In this document: piece after piece, positions 22,521 to 32,101 of the stretch
Numbering within the stretch: the stretch's first letter is position 1
Layout of the letters: each line of letters begins with the position of its first letter
NCBI GenBank assembly: GCA_030374735.1
Contig: JASCIV010000042.1
Location: forward strand, 387-64,386
Source: Gracilaria caudata
Lineage: Eukaryota > Rhodophyta > Florideophyceae > Gracilariales > Gracilariaceae
DNA: 64,000 nucleotides
Direction of reading: 5' to 3'
Notes under the pieces: model-generated
The model's database searches: none
Seen by the model: only the letters and a program-made list of their open reading frames with translations
Told to the model about the DNA's origin: nothing
Made by a program: the position numbers and the translations under genes

Positions 22521-23495
22521 TCAGCGCGGTTTACCAAACTCAACAGTTTCATGCGCAAAGATAGCATCCCCGCGCAGTAAGTTCTTGTGCGTAGTCTCAA
22601 ACAAGTCCGGAAGGAGTTCCCTGTATCCTTTCGGCGTTAGGAAGTCTTCGATCTCTTTGCGACTATTGGGCGAGACCTCAATAGACATCAAGTTAATGAT
22701 TACATTATCCCAGTCGAAGCCCTTCAGTACCTCTAGTTCATGTCCCTCAACGTCCAGACTGAGGTAGTCCACTAGCGTTACACCATTTTTCTCCAATACA
22801 GTCTTCATCGTAACACAACGCACATTGATCACGGGTACCTCGATACCCAGTTCCGCAAACTTTTCTGTATGCTTGTAGGTCTCGCCAATGATCCCGCCTG
22901 AACCACTCTTCAGCCCAAACTTCACAGCTTGACCGTCACGACTGCCCACACACGTAGGAACCAAATGACACGATCTTTCGCGATACAATTTCTCATGATA
23001 TCCAGGATTACCCTCCACACAGACACCTTCCCATCCCAGACAGCGATCCATGAAGAAAGTGTTCGAAAGGCTTACGGGCTCATTAGCGGCGATATCCAGA
23101 TAGATGCCGGGTCGCTTCAAGTGCTTGAAGTGTTGAGTGTATAAAAAATAGTCCTGATGAAACTGAGAAAACATCTGATACGTTGTGTCATTTTGGCACT
23201 TCATCGTCTGATAATCACGATCACAATAGTCGCTTTGCGGATGTGGATCTTTCAAGATCATCTTACAGAAGTCTGGCAAATCCTCCCCATACTTCCAATC
23301 AGAACGGCCTCCAACGTGCGCGCTTGCGGAATGCTCCTCTGGATTTTTCAACGCTTCACTGACATCAAAACGCCATACCCCCGACACAAACCAGACGATA
23401 GCCACAGCAGTGAACAAAGATATCGCTTGCACCCAGGAGAAGTTACGATGGCCACCAACGCCTGTCACAAGCTTCCTCAACTTCGCACTGAACAT
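22521..23495 (-). CDS. FkbM-family methyltransferase, type II membrane protein (copy 1)
   Basis: 324 aa, ATG start. A short basic N-terminus is followed by one membrane segment (about residues 21-41), then a lumenal domain. The FkbM/SAM-dependent methyltransferase fold shows motif I as IYLDIAANEPV (131-141), EGNPGYHEKL (161-170) and LVDYLSLDVEGHELEVLKGF (241-260). FkbM enzymes O-methylate small molecules and sugars. With the Golgi-type topology, methylation of secreted polysaccharide or glycan is a reasonable inference, since red algal galactans are methylated. A close paralogue lies 2.5 kb away on the same strand, with matching promoter sequence. Motif I has AAN in place of the more usual GAN. 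Confidence 0.82.
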   Translation of the reverse strand: MFSAKLRKLVTGVGGHRNFSWVQAISLFTAVAIVWFVSGVWRFDVSEALKNPEEHSASAHVGGRSDWKYGEDLPDFCKMILKDPHPQSDYCDRDYQTMKCQNDTTYQMFSQFHQDYFLYTQHFKHLKRPGIYLDIAANEPVSLSNTFFMDRCLGWEGVCVEGNPGYHEKLYRERSCHLVPTCVGSRDGQAVKFGLKSGSGGIIGETYKHTEKFAELGIEVPVINVRCVTMKTVLEKNGVTLVDYLSLDVEGHELEVLKGFDWDNVIINLMSIEVSPNSRKEIEDFLTPKGYRELLPDLFETTHKNLLRGDAIFAHETVEFGKPR

Positions 23496-23584
23496 CGCAC
23501 GGGGGAAAAATTGGCAACAAACTCTCCAGGAGTGGCGCTACCACTTCTCGCCACCATCCCAACGCTCGGCTGCCAGCAACTGCT

Positions 23585-23591
23585 CTTTATA
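23585..23591 (-). promoter_or_regulatory. TATA box of FkbM copy 1
   Basis: TATAAAG on the minus strand about 90 bases before the ATG. The flanking sequence (GCCAGCAACT...CTTTATACCACGC on the plus strand) is shared with the same position in front of copy 2. Confidence 0.55.
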
Positions 23592-23822
23592 CCACGCATT
23601 CTCTATCCGACACGGCAAACGAGCGCTCACCACGCTGCCACTGGTCGCGTCGTTTTATATCGAAGACATCACTGTATCCAATGGCTAGAGTAAAATTATC
23701 TAAGGATGGGAGTAGGCGCTGAGTGGTACGTATAATAGATATGATGCGAAAGAGGTTTTGTTCATGCCGCACAGAGGAACGTACAAGGGAAACTCTAAGA
23801 GGCTCGGACCGTTTTCCACCCT

Positions 23823-23841
23823 GGCCTCAAATTTTGAGGCC
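23823..23841. repeat. Perfect short inverted repeat
   Basis: GGCCTCAAATTTTGAGGCC: 9-base arms around one central base. It is in non-coding DNA upstream of FkbM copy 1 and could be a protein-binding palindrome or part of an element end. Confidence 0.7.
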
Positions 23842-24120
23842 AAGTGATACATTTCCCCAATCGGCGGTGGGTAGCCGTTTTAGCCTTGGTTGCCAGGCTA
23901 CCAGGGTCTATAGAGCACAGAAACCTTGCTTTGTAGAACTGGTAGTTTGATCGCGGAGAGGATCGGACAAATGGATCACAGACACAATATGGCAAATGGT
24001 TTTGGAGGCTGGATAGAACGCTGATGGTTACATTCACGTTCGACCTCAACCTGTGCGATACCGAACTCATATGCTACGGTCCAGACTCACCTGTGCTTAT
24101 TTCAGTCCAAGGGTAAACAC

Positions 24121-24169
24121 CGACCGCACTCAATCGCACTCGCACTCAGCTGAGTGCTGAGTGCGGTCG
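24121..24169. repeat. Nested inverted repeat
   Basis: 12-base outer arms CGACCGCACTCA (24121-24132) and TGAGTGCGGTCG (24158-24169) enclose a perfect 16-base palindrome GCACTCAGCTGAGTGC (24142-24157). The GCACTC/GAGTGC word recurs in both layers, so alternative pairings are possible. Confidence 0.8.
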
Positions 24170-26000
24170 TCGTTCGCGCTTGTACTGGAAGTGCAACCAA
24201 ATGCACGTGTTAACTCTTTGGAGGTTATTCCGCACAGCCCAAGTGGGGTCGTGAACAGCCCCGCGGAGAGCGTTTACCGAAACCGAGAGCCCTGTGCTAA
24301 ACAAACTGCTTTCTGAGCTCCGGCGGACAGAGACAACCACGACTTGTTCCTAACGACGTTAAATACTACGCACAACATCGCCGACGTTCTCCCCTATGTG
24401 TCATATCTCCCGTTTTCTCTTGTCGAATCTGACTATCCACAGAGTTTCGTCCGCACCAGCATTCCGTAAAAATTGCATTCAGCACGCATAGAGCTGTAAC
24501 AGTATCAGCACAATCTTTAAGAAAAGACCTTCTTCTGCATCACTCGTAACGCCATAGCCTGAAGAGATTATTATCCTGCCAGGGATTGCAGGGTACTGCG
24601 GAACGCAAATATTAAGCATATTGTAGCTTCTTTACAAAAGCTTGTCAAGACAAGTCTGTAACGTTTTTGACAGGTCTCTTGCTACGTCTTCATGTCGTAC
24701 GGCAGAATTTAAATAACGAAGACCATCAACGGGGGGAACTACCGGAGATGATGAAACCTTTTTTGTTGTCTAGAGATGAGCAGTTGGTGCTCGTGGATGT
24801 ATAGTTCACATCCTGAGGGCGAATTACGACTTTGATGTCGCCGTAGCATCCTTGACCACAATAGAGAAATGAGTGGTTCGTCGCTCTTTGTTCGCTTTTT
24901 CTTCTTCTTCTTTATTATGAGCACGTACGTTAACTTCTCGTAACGCGAGGGGCTTGCTTATTTCCCTCAACAACCTGTAATACGTCTTCAAGAAAGTCTA
25001 GTCACTGGCTGTAAATCTACAACCGTGTGAGGCTCACTTAGTGACTACATTGGTCGCCCAGAAAAGCATTGACCTCTTAAAGTTGTCTCGGTCTGCCGGA
25101 TCATTTCGTTACCGATGATTGTTGTCTTTTCATTTCCTTTTCTTTGTTCCTTGAGCCACTTCGTTTATCCTCTCTAAGCTCGTCGGCAGAGCGGCACACC
25201 ATGATAAGGCGACCAGCACGTGCCATAACTTGCCGTACAAGAGGTTATGTTGGCACTCCTTCACTCAGTCCTCATTTCATTGACGAGTCCAGACCCTGGG
25301 CAAGCGCGTCATAGGATCTCCGAGAAAACCCCTGGAGAAACCCCCCACATGGTTGCCTCCGTCGGAGCAGTTACTCCATGAGGAGGGGAAGTCAGGAAAA
25401 ACAACGGCAGGATCGTTTCCCGATAATGTTCGCTCTTTCAATGACGCGACCTGCGAGAAAGCACTAGCAGGGCTCATTTAGGGACCACCTCAGGTGTGAA
25501 TGAACTTGGGGTGGTATCATTATTGTTTAAAATGCATGTAGAAGGCGAGAAGCCTTGAACTTTTTGGTTCATGCATAAAACACAAGCGCTATTCCGCCTT
25601 TGGGGCCTCGTCAAATCATAGGATACAGAGTTAGATGATGTCTGTTCACAATTAGATCCATGTTTCTCAATCTATCACAGACACTGTTGCCCTCTACTTT
25701 TGTACATGGAAGCGCTCAAGAACGACTTTGAAATGTGTTATTCTGCCGCCACCTTCGGCAAGTGCTATTTATTGAATACCAGTAGTTCAGGTTGAACCGA
25801 AGCTCTTTAGTGTCTAACAGGACGACCAAATCGACTGCGAAATTGGCCAAGTAAGAGATTAGTGCTGAAGGTTTGCACACACGGTTTGTGTACTTCGTAC
25901 AACGCCTCATGAACGTAAACCTTCGAGATAGTCAGCTCAAGTATATTAATGCTCAGTAATGGTCAGTTTCCGTCCGAAATGCAGTATACAAACCGTGCCC

Positions 26001-26987
26001 TCAGCGCGGTTTACCAAACTCAACAGTTTCATGCAGGAAGATAGCATCCTCATGCATCAAGCCCGTGCGCTCAGCCCTCTCATTGAAGTCCGGAAGGAAC
26101 CTTTTGTATCCCTTCGGCGTCAGAAAATCTTCGATCTCCTTGACAGTCTTAGGCGAGACTTCAATGGACATAAGGTTAACGATCACATTATCCCAATCGA
26201 AGCCCTTCAGTACCTCTAGTTCATGTCCCTCAACGTCCAGACTGAGGAAGTCCACTAGAGTTACTCCATTTCTCTCTAGCACGTTCTTCATCATCGTGCA
26301 ACGTTCACGGATCACGGGCACCTCAACGCCTAGTTCCGCAAACTTATCTGTATGTTTGAATGTCTTGCCGATGATTCCACCAGCACCACCCTTCAGCCCA
26401 AACTGAACAGATTGACCGTCGCGACTGCCCACACACGTAGGAACCAAATGGCATGACCTCATGCGATATAGTTTCTCATGATATCCAGGATTGCCTTCTA
26501 CGCAGATGCCTTTCCACCCCAGACAACGATCCATGAAGAAAGTGTTCGAAATGTGTACGGGATCATTGGCGGCAATATCCAAATAGATGCCGGGTCGCTT
26601 CAAGTGTTTGAAGTGTCGAGTGTATAGAAAGTAGTCCTGATGGAACTGAGAGAACATTTGATATGCCGTGCCATTACGGCACTTCATCGTCTCCATGTCA
26701 CGCTTGCAATCACTGCGCAGCGGCTGTGGATCTTTAAGCATCATCTTGCAGAAGTCCGGTAAATCTTTCCCATACTTCCAATCAGCACGGCTTCCAAAGT
26801 GCACGCTTGCAAAGTGCTCCTTTGGGTTCTTCAACGCCTTACTGGCAGCGAAATGCCTTGCCTCCACCACATACAATGCGGTAGCAACGGCACTGAACAA
26901 AGCCACCACTCGCACCCAGGAGAACAACACCGTATCACGTCGGCCATTAGCGCCCATCAAAGGCTTACTCAACTTGGCACTGACCAT
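26001..26987 (-). CDS. FkbM-family methyltransferase, type II membrane protein (copy 2)
   Basis: 328 aa, ATG start, paralogue of the gene at 22521-23495. The two align end to end with about two thirds to three quarters identity by eye, including the conserved C-terminal ending HETVEFGKPR. A membrane segment lies at about residues 22-42. The SAM motifs are IYLDIAANDP, EGNPGYHEKL and LVDFLSLDVEGHELEVLKGF. The divergence is greatest in the N-terminal stem, and the catalytic core is well kept, so both copies are probably active. It diverges from the NKAP gene across 400 bases. A glycan O-methylation role in the Golgi is inferred from topology only. Confidence 0.82.
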   Translation of the reverse strand: MVSAKLSKPLMGANGRRDTVLFSWVRVVALFSAVATALYVVEARHFAASKALKNPKEHFASVHFGSRADWKYGKDLPDFCKMMLKDPQPLRSDCKRDMETMKCRNGTAYQMFSQFHQDYFLYTRHFKHLKRPGIYLDIAANDPVHISNTFFMDRCLGWKGICVEGNPGYHEKLYRMRSCHLVPTCVGSRDGQSVQFGLKGGAGGIIGKTFKHTDKFAELGVEVPVIRERCTMMKNVLERNGVTLVDFLSLDVEGHELEVLKGFDWDNVIVNLMSIEVSPKTVKEIEDFLTPKGYKRFLPDFNERAERTGLMHEDAIFLHETVEFGKPR

Positions 26988-27388
26988 TGCACGAAGGAGA
27001 AATTGGAAACAAGCCCACCAGAACTGGCACTACTGCTGCCCACAACGCTCACCCGCCAGCAACTCCCCTTTATACCACGCGAGCCCCCATCCGACACGAC
27101 GAACGAGCGCCCACTGGAGGCGTTGCCCGCCCCAGCAGCGCGCGCCGCGCGCAATTGGGACGCTTGCAGAAACAACGGCGTGGCGCCTAACACCCGCCGT
27201 GGCACACGGCTCGAATTGAAGCCACCCACCGTTGCAGAAATCCGATCCCAACGAACCTCCATAACCACCCGCTGCAATTTGGCGCGCGTGTCAGCAACTT
27301 CTTCACCACGTCGTGCCCCGCAACCGTCGCGCTAACACACGCCAACACAGGCAGAGCCCGACATTCGTAGGAAAAAAACGCGCCGTCC
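26988..27388. other. Divergent promoter region, FkbM copy 2 / NKAP
   Basis: 400 bases. The FkbM side carries a TATA box and is homologous to the copy 1 promoter. The NKAP side is GC-rich, with no TATA box found. Confidence 0.5.
27068..27074 (-). promoter_or_regulatory. TATA box of FkbM copy 2
   Basis: TATAAAG on the minus strand about 81 bases before the ATG, in the same local context as the copy 1 box. Confidence 0.55.
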
Positions 27389-28450
27389 ATGCCGCGTGCG
27401 CGAAATGAACGATGGAGGGGCTACTCGCCGTCCTGGTCCTCACGAGAACGCTCCGCCTCACCAACGCCACCGCCCGATGACGGTTACTACCGCAGGCGGT
27501 ATCAACGTGCACGCAGGCGGTCGCCCAGCTTAAGTCCGCGGCCAGCGAAGCGCTCGCGTCGGAACAGAACGCGTTCGCCTGCACGCCGACGATTCTCACC
27601 CCCCTCACAACTGCGCCGCAGATCACCATCGCCTATTCGTCGACGTCGGACGCCTTCGCCTGTGCGCGGGGCTCGTTCCGCTACACCTCCTCGCCGTGGT
27701 CGCTCGCATTCGCCCGAGTTTCGTCGGCGCTCCCCTCCAGCTCGTTTGCCACAAAGTGCACATGGCGGGGATGTCCGTGGGTTCTGGGCTCGTCGCGTAG
27801 CTCAGCGGGAGGCAGCTGTGCACATAACTGTATGGGAGCATTCTCCGTCTCCGCCAGCACGTCTGGAGGATCGATTCGATGTGGGAGCGGACGTGCGAGC
27901 AAAGCGTGAACGAAAGAGAAAAAGGAAGGAAGAAAAGCGACGTCGCCGTGCAGAACGTGCTAAACAACAACAAGAACAGCAGCAGCAGCCCCAAGATCAG
28001 CGCGATGGGAACGTGGAGCCCCAAAACCATTCGCAGCCGGTGAAAGGAAAACAGGCCAGTGATGAAGACATGGATGATGGGCCATTGGGACCTGCACTAC
28101 CCTCAAAGGAAAAGAGGGATTTCGGAAAGGCTTTAAGACCGGGCGAAGGTTCGAAAATGGCCGCGTTCATCCAAGAAGGCGTGCGCATTCCTAGAAGAGG
28201 GGAAATTGGTCTTACTGGGGAGCAGATCGCAGCGTTCGAGAATCAGGGGTACGTAATGAGCGGGAGTCGCAATCGAAGGATGGAGGCAGTGAGAATAAGG
28301 AAAGAGAATCAGGTGTACTCGGCCGAAGAGCGCGCTGCACTGAATGACCTTGATCGGGATGAAAAGAAGCGCAGGGAGGAGCTGCTGCTAAAGCAGTATA
28401 GAGAACTGGTTGAGAGCAAGCTCGGTAGAGATGATGAGCGTGCCAAGTAA
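27389..28450 (+). CDS. NKAP: NKAP-family nuclear RS protein
   Basis: 353 aa, ATG start. Residues 1-125 are an Arg/Ser/Pro-rich RS domain with many RRRSPSP-like units. A basic Lys/Arg/Gln stretch follows (170-200). The C-terminal 120 residues are the NKAP signature: [20 protein letters not shown], then [11 protein letters not shown], then [20 protein letters not shown] and [13 protein letters not shown] proteins associate with spliceosomes and bind RNA, and in animals they also act in transcriptional repression. With few introns visible in this genome, a splicing helper next to Dim1 in the same window is notable but is not evidence of linkage. Confidence 0.9.
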   Translation: MPRARNERWRGYSPSWSSRERSASPTPPPDDGYYRRRYQRARRRSPSLSPRPAKRSRRNRTRSPARRRFSPPSQLRRRSPSPIRRRRTPSPVRGARSATPPRRGRSHSPEFRRRSPPARLPQSAHGGDVRGFWARRVAQREAAVHITVWEHSPSPPARLEDRFDVGADVRAKRERKRKRKEEKRRRRAERAKQQQEQQQQPQDQRDGNVEPQNHSQPVKGKQASDEDMDDGPLGPALPSKEKRDFGKALRPGEGSKMAAFIQEGVRIPRRGEIGLTGEQIAAFENQGYVMSGSRNRRMEAVRIRKENQVYSAEERAALNDLDRDEKKRREELLLKQYRELVESKLGRDDERAK

Positions 28451-29311
28451 AACAAATATTGATTTGTTCTGACTGAAGGGGTTAAATGGATACTCTAAGC
28501 TATGCTATACTAATCTGCCTAAATGCACTCTAGCTTTTGCCCAAAACCATGGTCACGACTAAGAGAAAAGATGAAGACACGATGTCCTCCCTCGATGTGA
28601 CGCAATCGCAAACAGCTAGAACGCACTACTACTAGAATACATGAAAATAAAACAAACTAAGGTACTACTACAACCTAGGCTACAAAGTAAATAGATAGAA
28701 GCAAACAAATCAAACAAGAACTAAGCTACAAGAAGCGACAAGATGGAACAGGGCGTAGTGAAACAAGAAAAAAGAAACAGTTGAAAGCTTGATGCATGAT
28801 GATTTTTGAGGGTTGAAGACTGACTGATTGACTGACTGACTGACTGACTGATCGACTGACTGGCACACACAAACACACACACATGGCTGAAGACTGACTT
28901 GTCGCTGCTGTTGAGGATAAGGTTGATGGATGAATGTTGGGGTTGATGTTGAGGGTGATCAAAGTTGGGAAGATGTTGGCGTTGACAAATGTTGACCGTT
29001 GTTGAAAGTGATGAAAGTGACGTTGATAAGGAAAATGTTGATGTTGACGATTACTGATAAGAACAAAACAAAACGGTTGAGAGACTGACCAGAGCATCAA
29101 ATACAAACGCCGTTGAGCGAATGACCGGTGAGAACTTGTTGATAATGAAGCACAGAACCATAGTTGAACGGAACGAGACACACAGAAGCAGCACGGAGCG
29201 GGTACAGGTACAGAAACACAGCGCAGGAATAAGAAAACAGCCATGCGTAACCAGTTGAGAGACATGTCGAACACGAAGGAGCCAAACACAAAAAAAACAA
29301 CTGCAACAGCG
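28451..29311. other. Convergent 3' region with simple repeats
   Basis: 860 bases between the NKAP and zinc-finger stops. It holds a tetranucleotide repeat (28817-28862), a CA-rich patch after it, and a GTTGATG-rich stretch from about 28920 to 29060. Open frames here are products of the repeats. It is probably 3' UTR of the minus-strand zinc-finger gene. Confidence 0.5.
28817..28862. repeat. (GACT)n microsatellite
   Basis: About eleven GACT units, with small interruptions (GATTGACT, GATCGACT), next to a CA-rich run. Confidence 0.85.
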
Positions 29312-30259
29312 TCAGGTGTTGATGACACTAGAGATAGCCATAGCCGAAGTGACCCTAGACACAGAGTCCGAGGTCTTTGCAGCGGCCTTGGGCTGCTGCT
29401 GCGCAGCTGCGGTACAGGTGGCGGCGGTTGCGGTAACCGCAGGCACCGGGGGGAAGCGCGGTGCAGCGGTGCGCGCTGGCATTTGTTGCGCGACGGCATG
29501 CGATACAGAGGGCAGACGGGCATACTCCACACTACTCCACATCGGGGGCGACGGCAACGACGATTGCAACGACGACTGTAGCGACGACTGCAGCGATGGG
29601 GTGCGATCAGGCGGCCACAGCAGGTGCGAGTGCGGCGGCACCGGGGTGACGGGGGTGGTGGCCGGGGTGGCGCTCGGCGACGCGCGCGTGGCATACGCCG
29701 CTACGTGCGGTTGGGGGCGAGGCGGTGGCGGCGGGGGCGGCGGCAGCGCGCATGATGGCGGCGGCGGAGGCGGGGGTGGGGGCGATGACAAAAGCGAGGA
29801 GTGGAGCGCGGTGGGAAGCGAAGGTTGCACGGAGGGCGCAATGAGGTGCGACGGTGACGGCAATGGTGGTGACACATGTCGCTTCTTCGCATCGCGCACG
29901 GCCTGAAAAAGAGCGGTGCGGAACAGATTGGGGTCGGTTCGTTCCAGGTCGGCGCACACCTGATCGACGACGCGATCGTACACGCGCAGAAACGACAGCT
30001 GTTGCACGAAGAGCGCGCGTTGCAGCTGCGAGAGCGCGACGCGGGGGGCGCGACGAGCGGAGCGTAGCATATCGGCCTCTGCGATTCGATCGGCGAAGAA
30101 GATGCGGTCACACTTATGCATGTGGTGGTAGAAGTTGCGGCCATTGGTGGAGACGGAGCGGTTACAGCGCGGACACCTTCTCCAGCCGGCGTGCTTCTTG
30201 CGGTCGGATTCGCTGCGAGCGCGTCGCGCGCGACGCGGCTTTGGTGGCGTGGCTTGCAT
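29312..30259 (-). CDS. Zinc-finger protein with proline-rich tail
   Basis: 315 aa from the ATG at 30259. The frame stays open for another 192 codons upstream to a TTG, but that stretch is GC-rich low complexity and is probably promoter and leader. After a basic N-terminus (KPRRARRARSESDRKKHAGW) comes a possible zinc finger CPRCNRSVSTNGRNFYHHMH with a following KCD (about residues 28-50). A helical segment follows (residues 60-115). The remainder is low complexity: proline runs (PPPPPPPPP), then a QSSL unit repeated three times, then Ala/Gln. I do not recognise a family. A DNA- or RNA-binding regulator is a fair guess. The 3' side carries simple repeats. Confidence 0.55.
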   Translation of the reverse strand: MQATPPKPRRARRARSESDRKKHAGWRRCPRCNRSVSTNGRNFYHHMHKCDRIFFADRIAEADMLRSARRAPRVALSQLQRALFVQQLSFLRVYDRVVDQVCADLERTDPNLFRTALFQAVRDAKKRHVSPPLPSPSHLIAPSVQPSLPTALHSSLLSSPPPPPPPPPSCALPPPPPPPPRPQPHVAAYATRASPSATPATTPVTPVPPHSHLLWPPDRTPSLQSSLQSSLQSSLPSPPMWSSVEYARLPSVSHAVAQQMPARTAAPRFPPVPAVTATAATCTAAAQQQPKAAAKTSDSVSRVTSAMAISSVINT

Positions 30260-30918
30260 GGCGGCGGGGAAGGGGAAGGGGGAGGGGGGGAGGGGAGGAG
30301 AAGGAGCGCGGGAACGGGGGAGAGGGCGCGCAGCGGGCAACTGACGAGGCGGTGCGGGCGGTGCGGGCGGTGGGGGACGGAGGGGGCTGCGGTGCGGCAG
30401 AACGGGAGGGCGGCGGTGGCGGCAAGGCTCGTTTTTGTGCGCGCACGAGCGCGGCGTGACTGCGCCAGATCGCGTTCCACCGGCAAACATACAGTGCACT
30501 GCGCGCAAGGCATGGCGCACACGCGCGGCGTGGGCGCGTGCGTGACGACGCGCGCACGTGCGTTCCAACTGCGCGCACCGAGCGCGGCGCTTTTTTGTGG
30601 GCAACGCGTGACGGCGTTCCACAGCGCATGTGTGACGCTGCTGCGCGCACTGTAACTGTGCGCCGCGCAGTGGCGCGCTTTTGCGGCGCAGTGTGCGCGC
30701 GCTCTCTGACAGTGCGTTATGCGCATATCTTGTGATTGTTTGACGCCAAAACGCGACACTTCTTGGCGGCGCGCCGCTGCTGTGCTGCTGAGCGCAGCAG
30801 CTGCGGCGCTCGCTGCCACAGCTCTGTCGATACAAATTAGGGCATATACGTTACAAGGGTAGAGCTTGAGCCACCAAAAAAAGCTCGCACATCAGTCAGC
30901 ACGACGTGCTCGAGACGT
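30260..30918. other. GC-rich region upstream of the zinc-finger gene
   Basis: 660 bases, dominated by GCGC words to about 30800. It resembles the GC-rich DNA at 1-250 and 50080-50330. It must hold the promoter of the zinc-finger gene and the 3' end of the CDGSH gene. Confidence 0.5.
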
Positions 30919-31188
30919 TTATTCATCCTTGGCAGTAGCCTGAATCACCAGCGGCCCGATATGACTGCCCGTTTCCTTGTTGTACGCGTTATGACTTCCA
31001 TCGCACAGCGGGAATTTCTTCGACTGCCAGCAGCGACAAACCGGAGCCTTTGAACCCACCGTCACCGCGTAAATCTCCTTCATCGCCTTCGACTTGTCCT
31101 CATTCATCGCCGCCATGCGCGCGCCGCAGCGATTCGCGCCGCGCGCACTGCCGCGCACCGGCAGAGCAGGCCCACTTACGAATGCCAT
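30919..31188 (-). CDS. CDGSH iron-sulfur (NEET-type) protein, plastid-targeted
   Basis: 89 aa, ATG start. The cluster motif CRCWQSKKFPLCDGSH holds the 3Cys-1His ligands of a 2Fe-2S cluster (C51, C53, C62, H66), the NEET arrangement. NEET proteins take part in iron and redox handling; the plant homologue is in plastids and mitochondria. The N-terminus MAFVSGPALPVRGSARG is a MAFV-type red algal transit peptide. Codons 4-5 (GTA AGT) spell a perfect splice donor directly after ATG GCA TTC, so the start region could be spliced by mistake or by regulation, but the unspliced frame makes sense. It is divergent from Dim1 and has a TATA box at 31349-31356. Confidence 0.9.
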   Translation of the reverse strand: MAFVSGPALPVRGSARGANRCGARMAAMNEDKSKAMKEIYAVTVGSKAPVCRCWQSKKFPLCDGSHNAYNKETGSHIGPLVIQATAKDE

Positions 31189-31591
31189 CGCGCTTCACCA
31201 CTTGCGGAACTTGCGTCAAAAGATTGCGTTCGAACTCGGCGCTCCTTGAACAGCGTAGCGGCGATCGTCGAACCGTGATCGTGCGGTAATCGTGCGGTCG
31301 GGGAATCGCGCCCGGCATGCCGATGGGGCCAGCGAGCTCCTCTCAGCGCTTTTATATCTCAACAGTGACCCCCCCCGCGTTGAATTTTCCAAACTTTTTT
31401 CGCGTCGAAACTGAAAATTGCCGCACGTGCCACTAATCGTGCGCATCTTGTTTCACCCCCGGCGGAAACTTTCCGCAATCCACGACTGCGCTCAACCGGC
31501 GCTGCGCGCCGTTTCAGTTTTCCCATCCCAGCCACCTCAACACAACCTTGACTCGCCCTTTCTACGTCGCCCAACAGCAAACCCCGCCGCC
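31189..31591. other. Divergent promoter region, CDGSH / Dim1
   Basis: 403 bases between two ATGs. It contains the minus-strand TATA box at 31349-31356, a G-box-like CACGTG near 31424, and a pyrimidine-rich leader before Dim1. Confidence 0.6.
31349..31356 (-). promoter_or_regulatory. TATA box of the CDGSH gene
   Basis: Perfect TATAAAAG on the minus strand, about 160 bases before the CDGSH ATG. It faces away from Dim1. Confidence 0.6.
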
Positions 31592-32020
31592 ATGTCCTAC
31601 CTGCTCCCCCATCTCGACTCCGAGCAGCAAGTCAACGAAGCGCTGCAAGCCGAGCAAGAGAGAGTCGTGCTCATTCGCTGGGGCACAGACGCAGATCCAA
31701 CCTGCATGATCATGGACGAAACTCTCTATAACGTAGCAGAACTAGTCAAGAACTTTGCTGTCATTTATCTCGTCGACATCACCCATGTCAAAGCCTTCAA
31801 CGAGGACTTCAAGCTCACAGATCCCTGCTCCGTCATGTTTTTCCACAGAGACAAGCATATCATGGTGGACATGGGTACCGGTAACAACAACAAGATTACC
31901 TTTCCCATCACCGATAAACAAGACCTCATCGACATCATCGAAGTAGTTTTTCGCGGCGCTCGCAAGGGAAGGGGTTTAGTAACTGCTCCGAAAGATTACA
32001 GCACAAGGGCCTACAACTAA
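31592..32020 (+). CDS. DIM1: U5 snRNP protein Dim1/Dib1 (TXNL4A-type)
   Basis: 142 aa, exactly the family length. Dim1 is a thioredoxin-fold component of the U5 snRNP and U4/U6.U5 tri-snRNP, needed for pre-mRNA splicing. Landmarks are MSYLLPHLDS, VVLIRWGTDADPTCMIMDE (the thioredoxin CxxC is absent, as in the family), DITHVKAFNEDFKLTDPCSV, FHRDKHIMVDMGTGNNNKI, and GLVTAPKDYSTRAYN. The start ATG at 31592 has a strong CGCCGCCATG context and matches the family N-terminus, so upstream in-frame codons are not used. It is one of the most conserved proteins in the window. Confidence 0.98.
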   Translation: MSYLLPHLDSEQQVNEALQAEQERVVLIRWGTDADPTCMIMDETLYNVAELVKNFAVIYLVDITHVKAFNEDFKLTDPCSVMFFHRDKHIMVDMGTGNNNKITFPITDKQDLIDIIEVVFRGARKGRGLVTAPKDYSTRAYN

Positions 32021-32101
32021 GCCTCAACACATGTATGTACCATTCTAAAATCTATACTAATCGTCAAAGGCATAAACAATCACACATCACTCTTCATTTC
32101 T

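Larger units (their letters stand above)
23496..26000. other. Intergenic region between the FkbM paralogues
   Basis: 2.5 kb with the copy 1 promoter at the left. No open frame longer than about 90 codons looks real. It contains a perfect inverted repeat at 23823-23841 and a nested inverted repeat at 24121-24169. The spacing and lack of genes suggest decayed or mobile-element-derived DNA that arrived with or after the duplication. Confidence 0.5.

Noticed and set aside
28726..29694. 322-codon minus-strand frame
   Set aside because: Part repeat translation of the 3' region and part shadow of the zinc-finger gene.
30260..30835. 192-codon extension of the zinc-finger gene
   Set aside because: GC-rich low-complexity sequence starting at a TTG, resembling promoter DNA elsewhere in the window.
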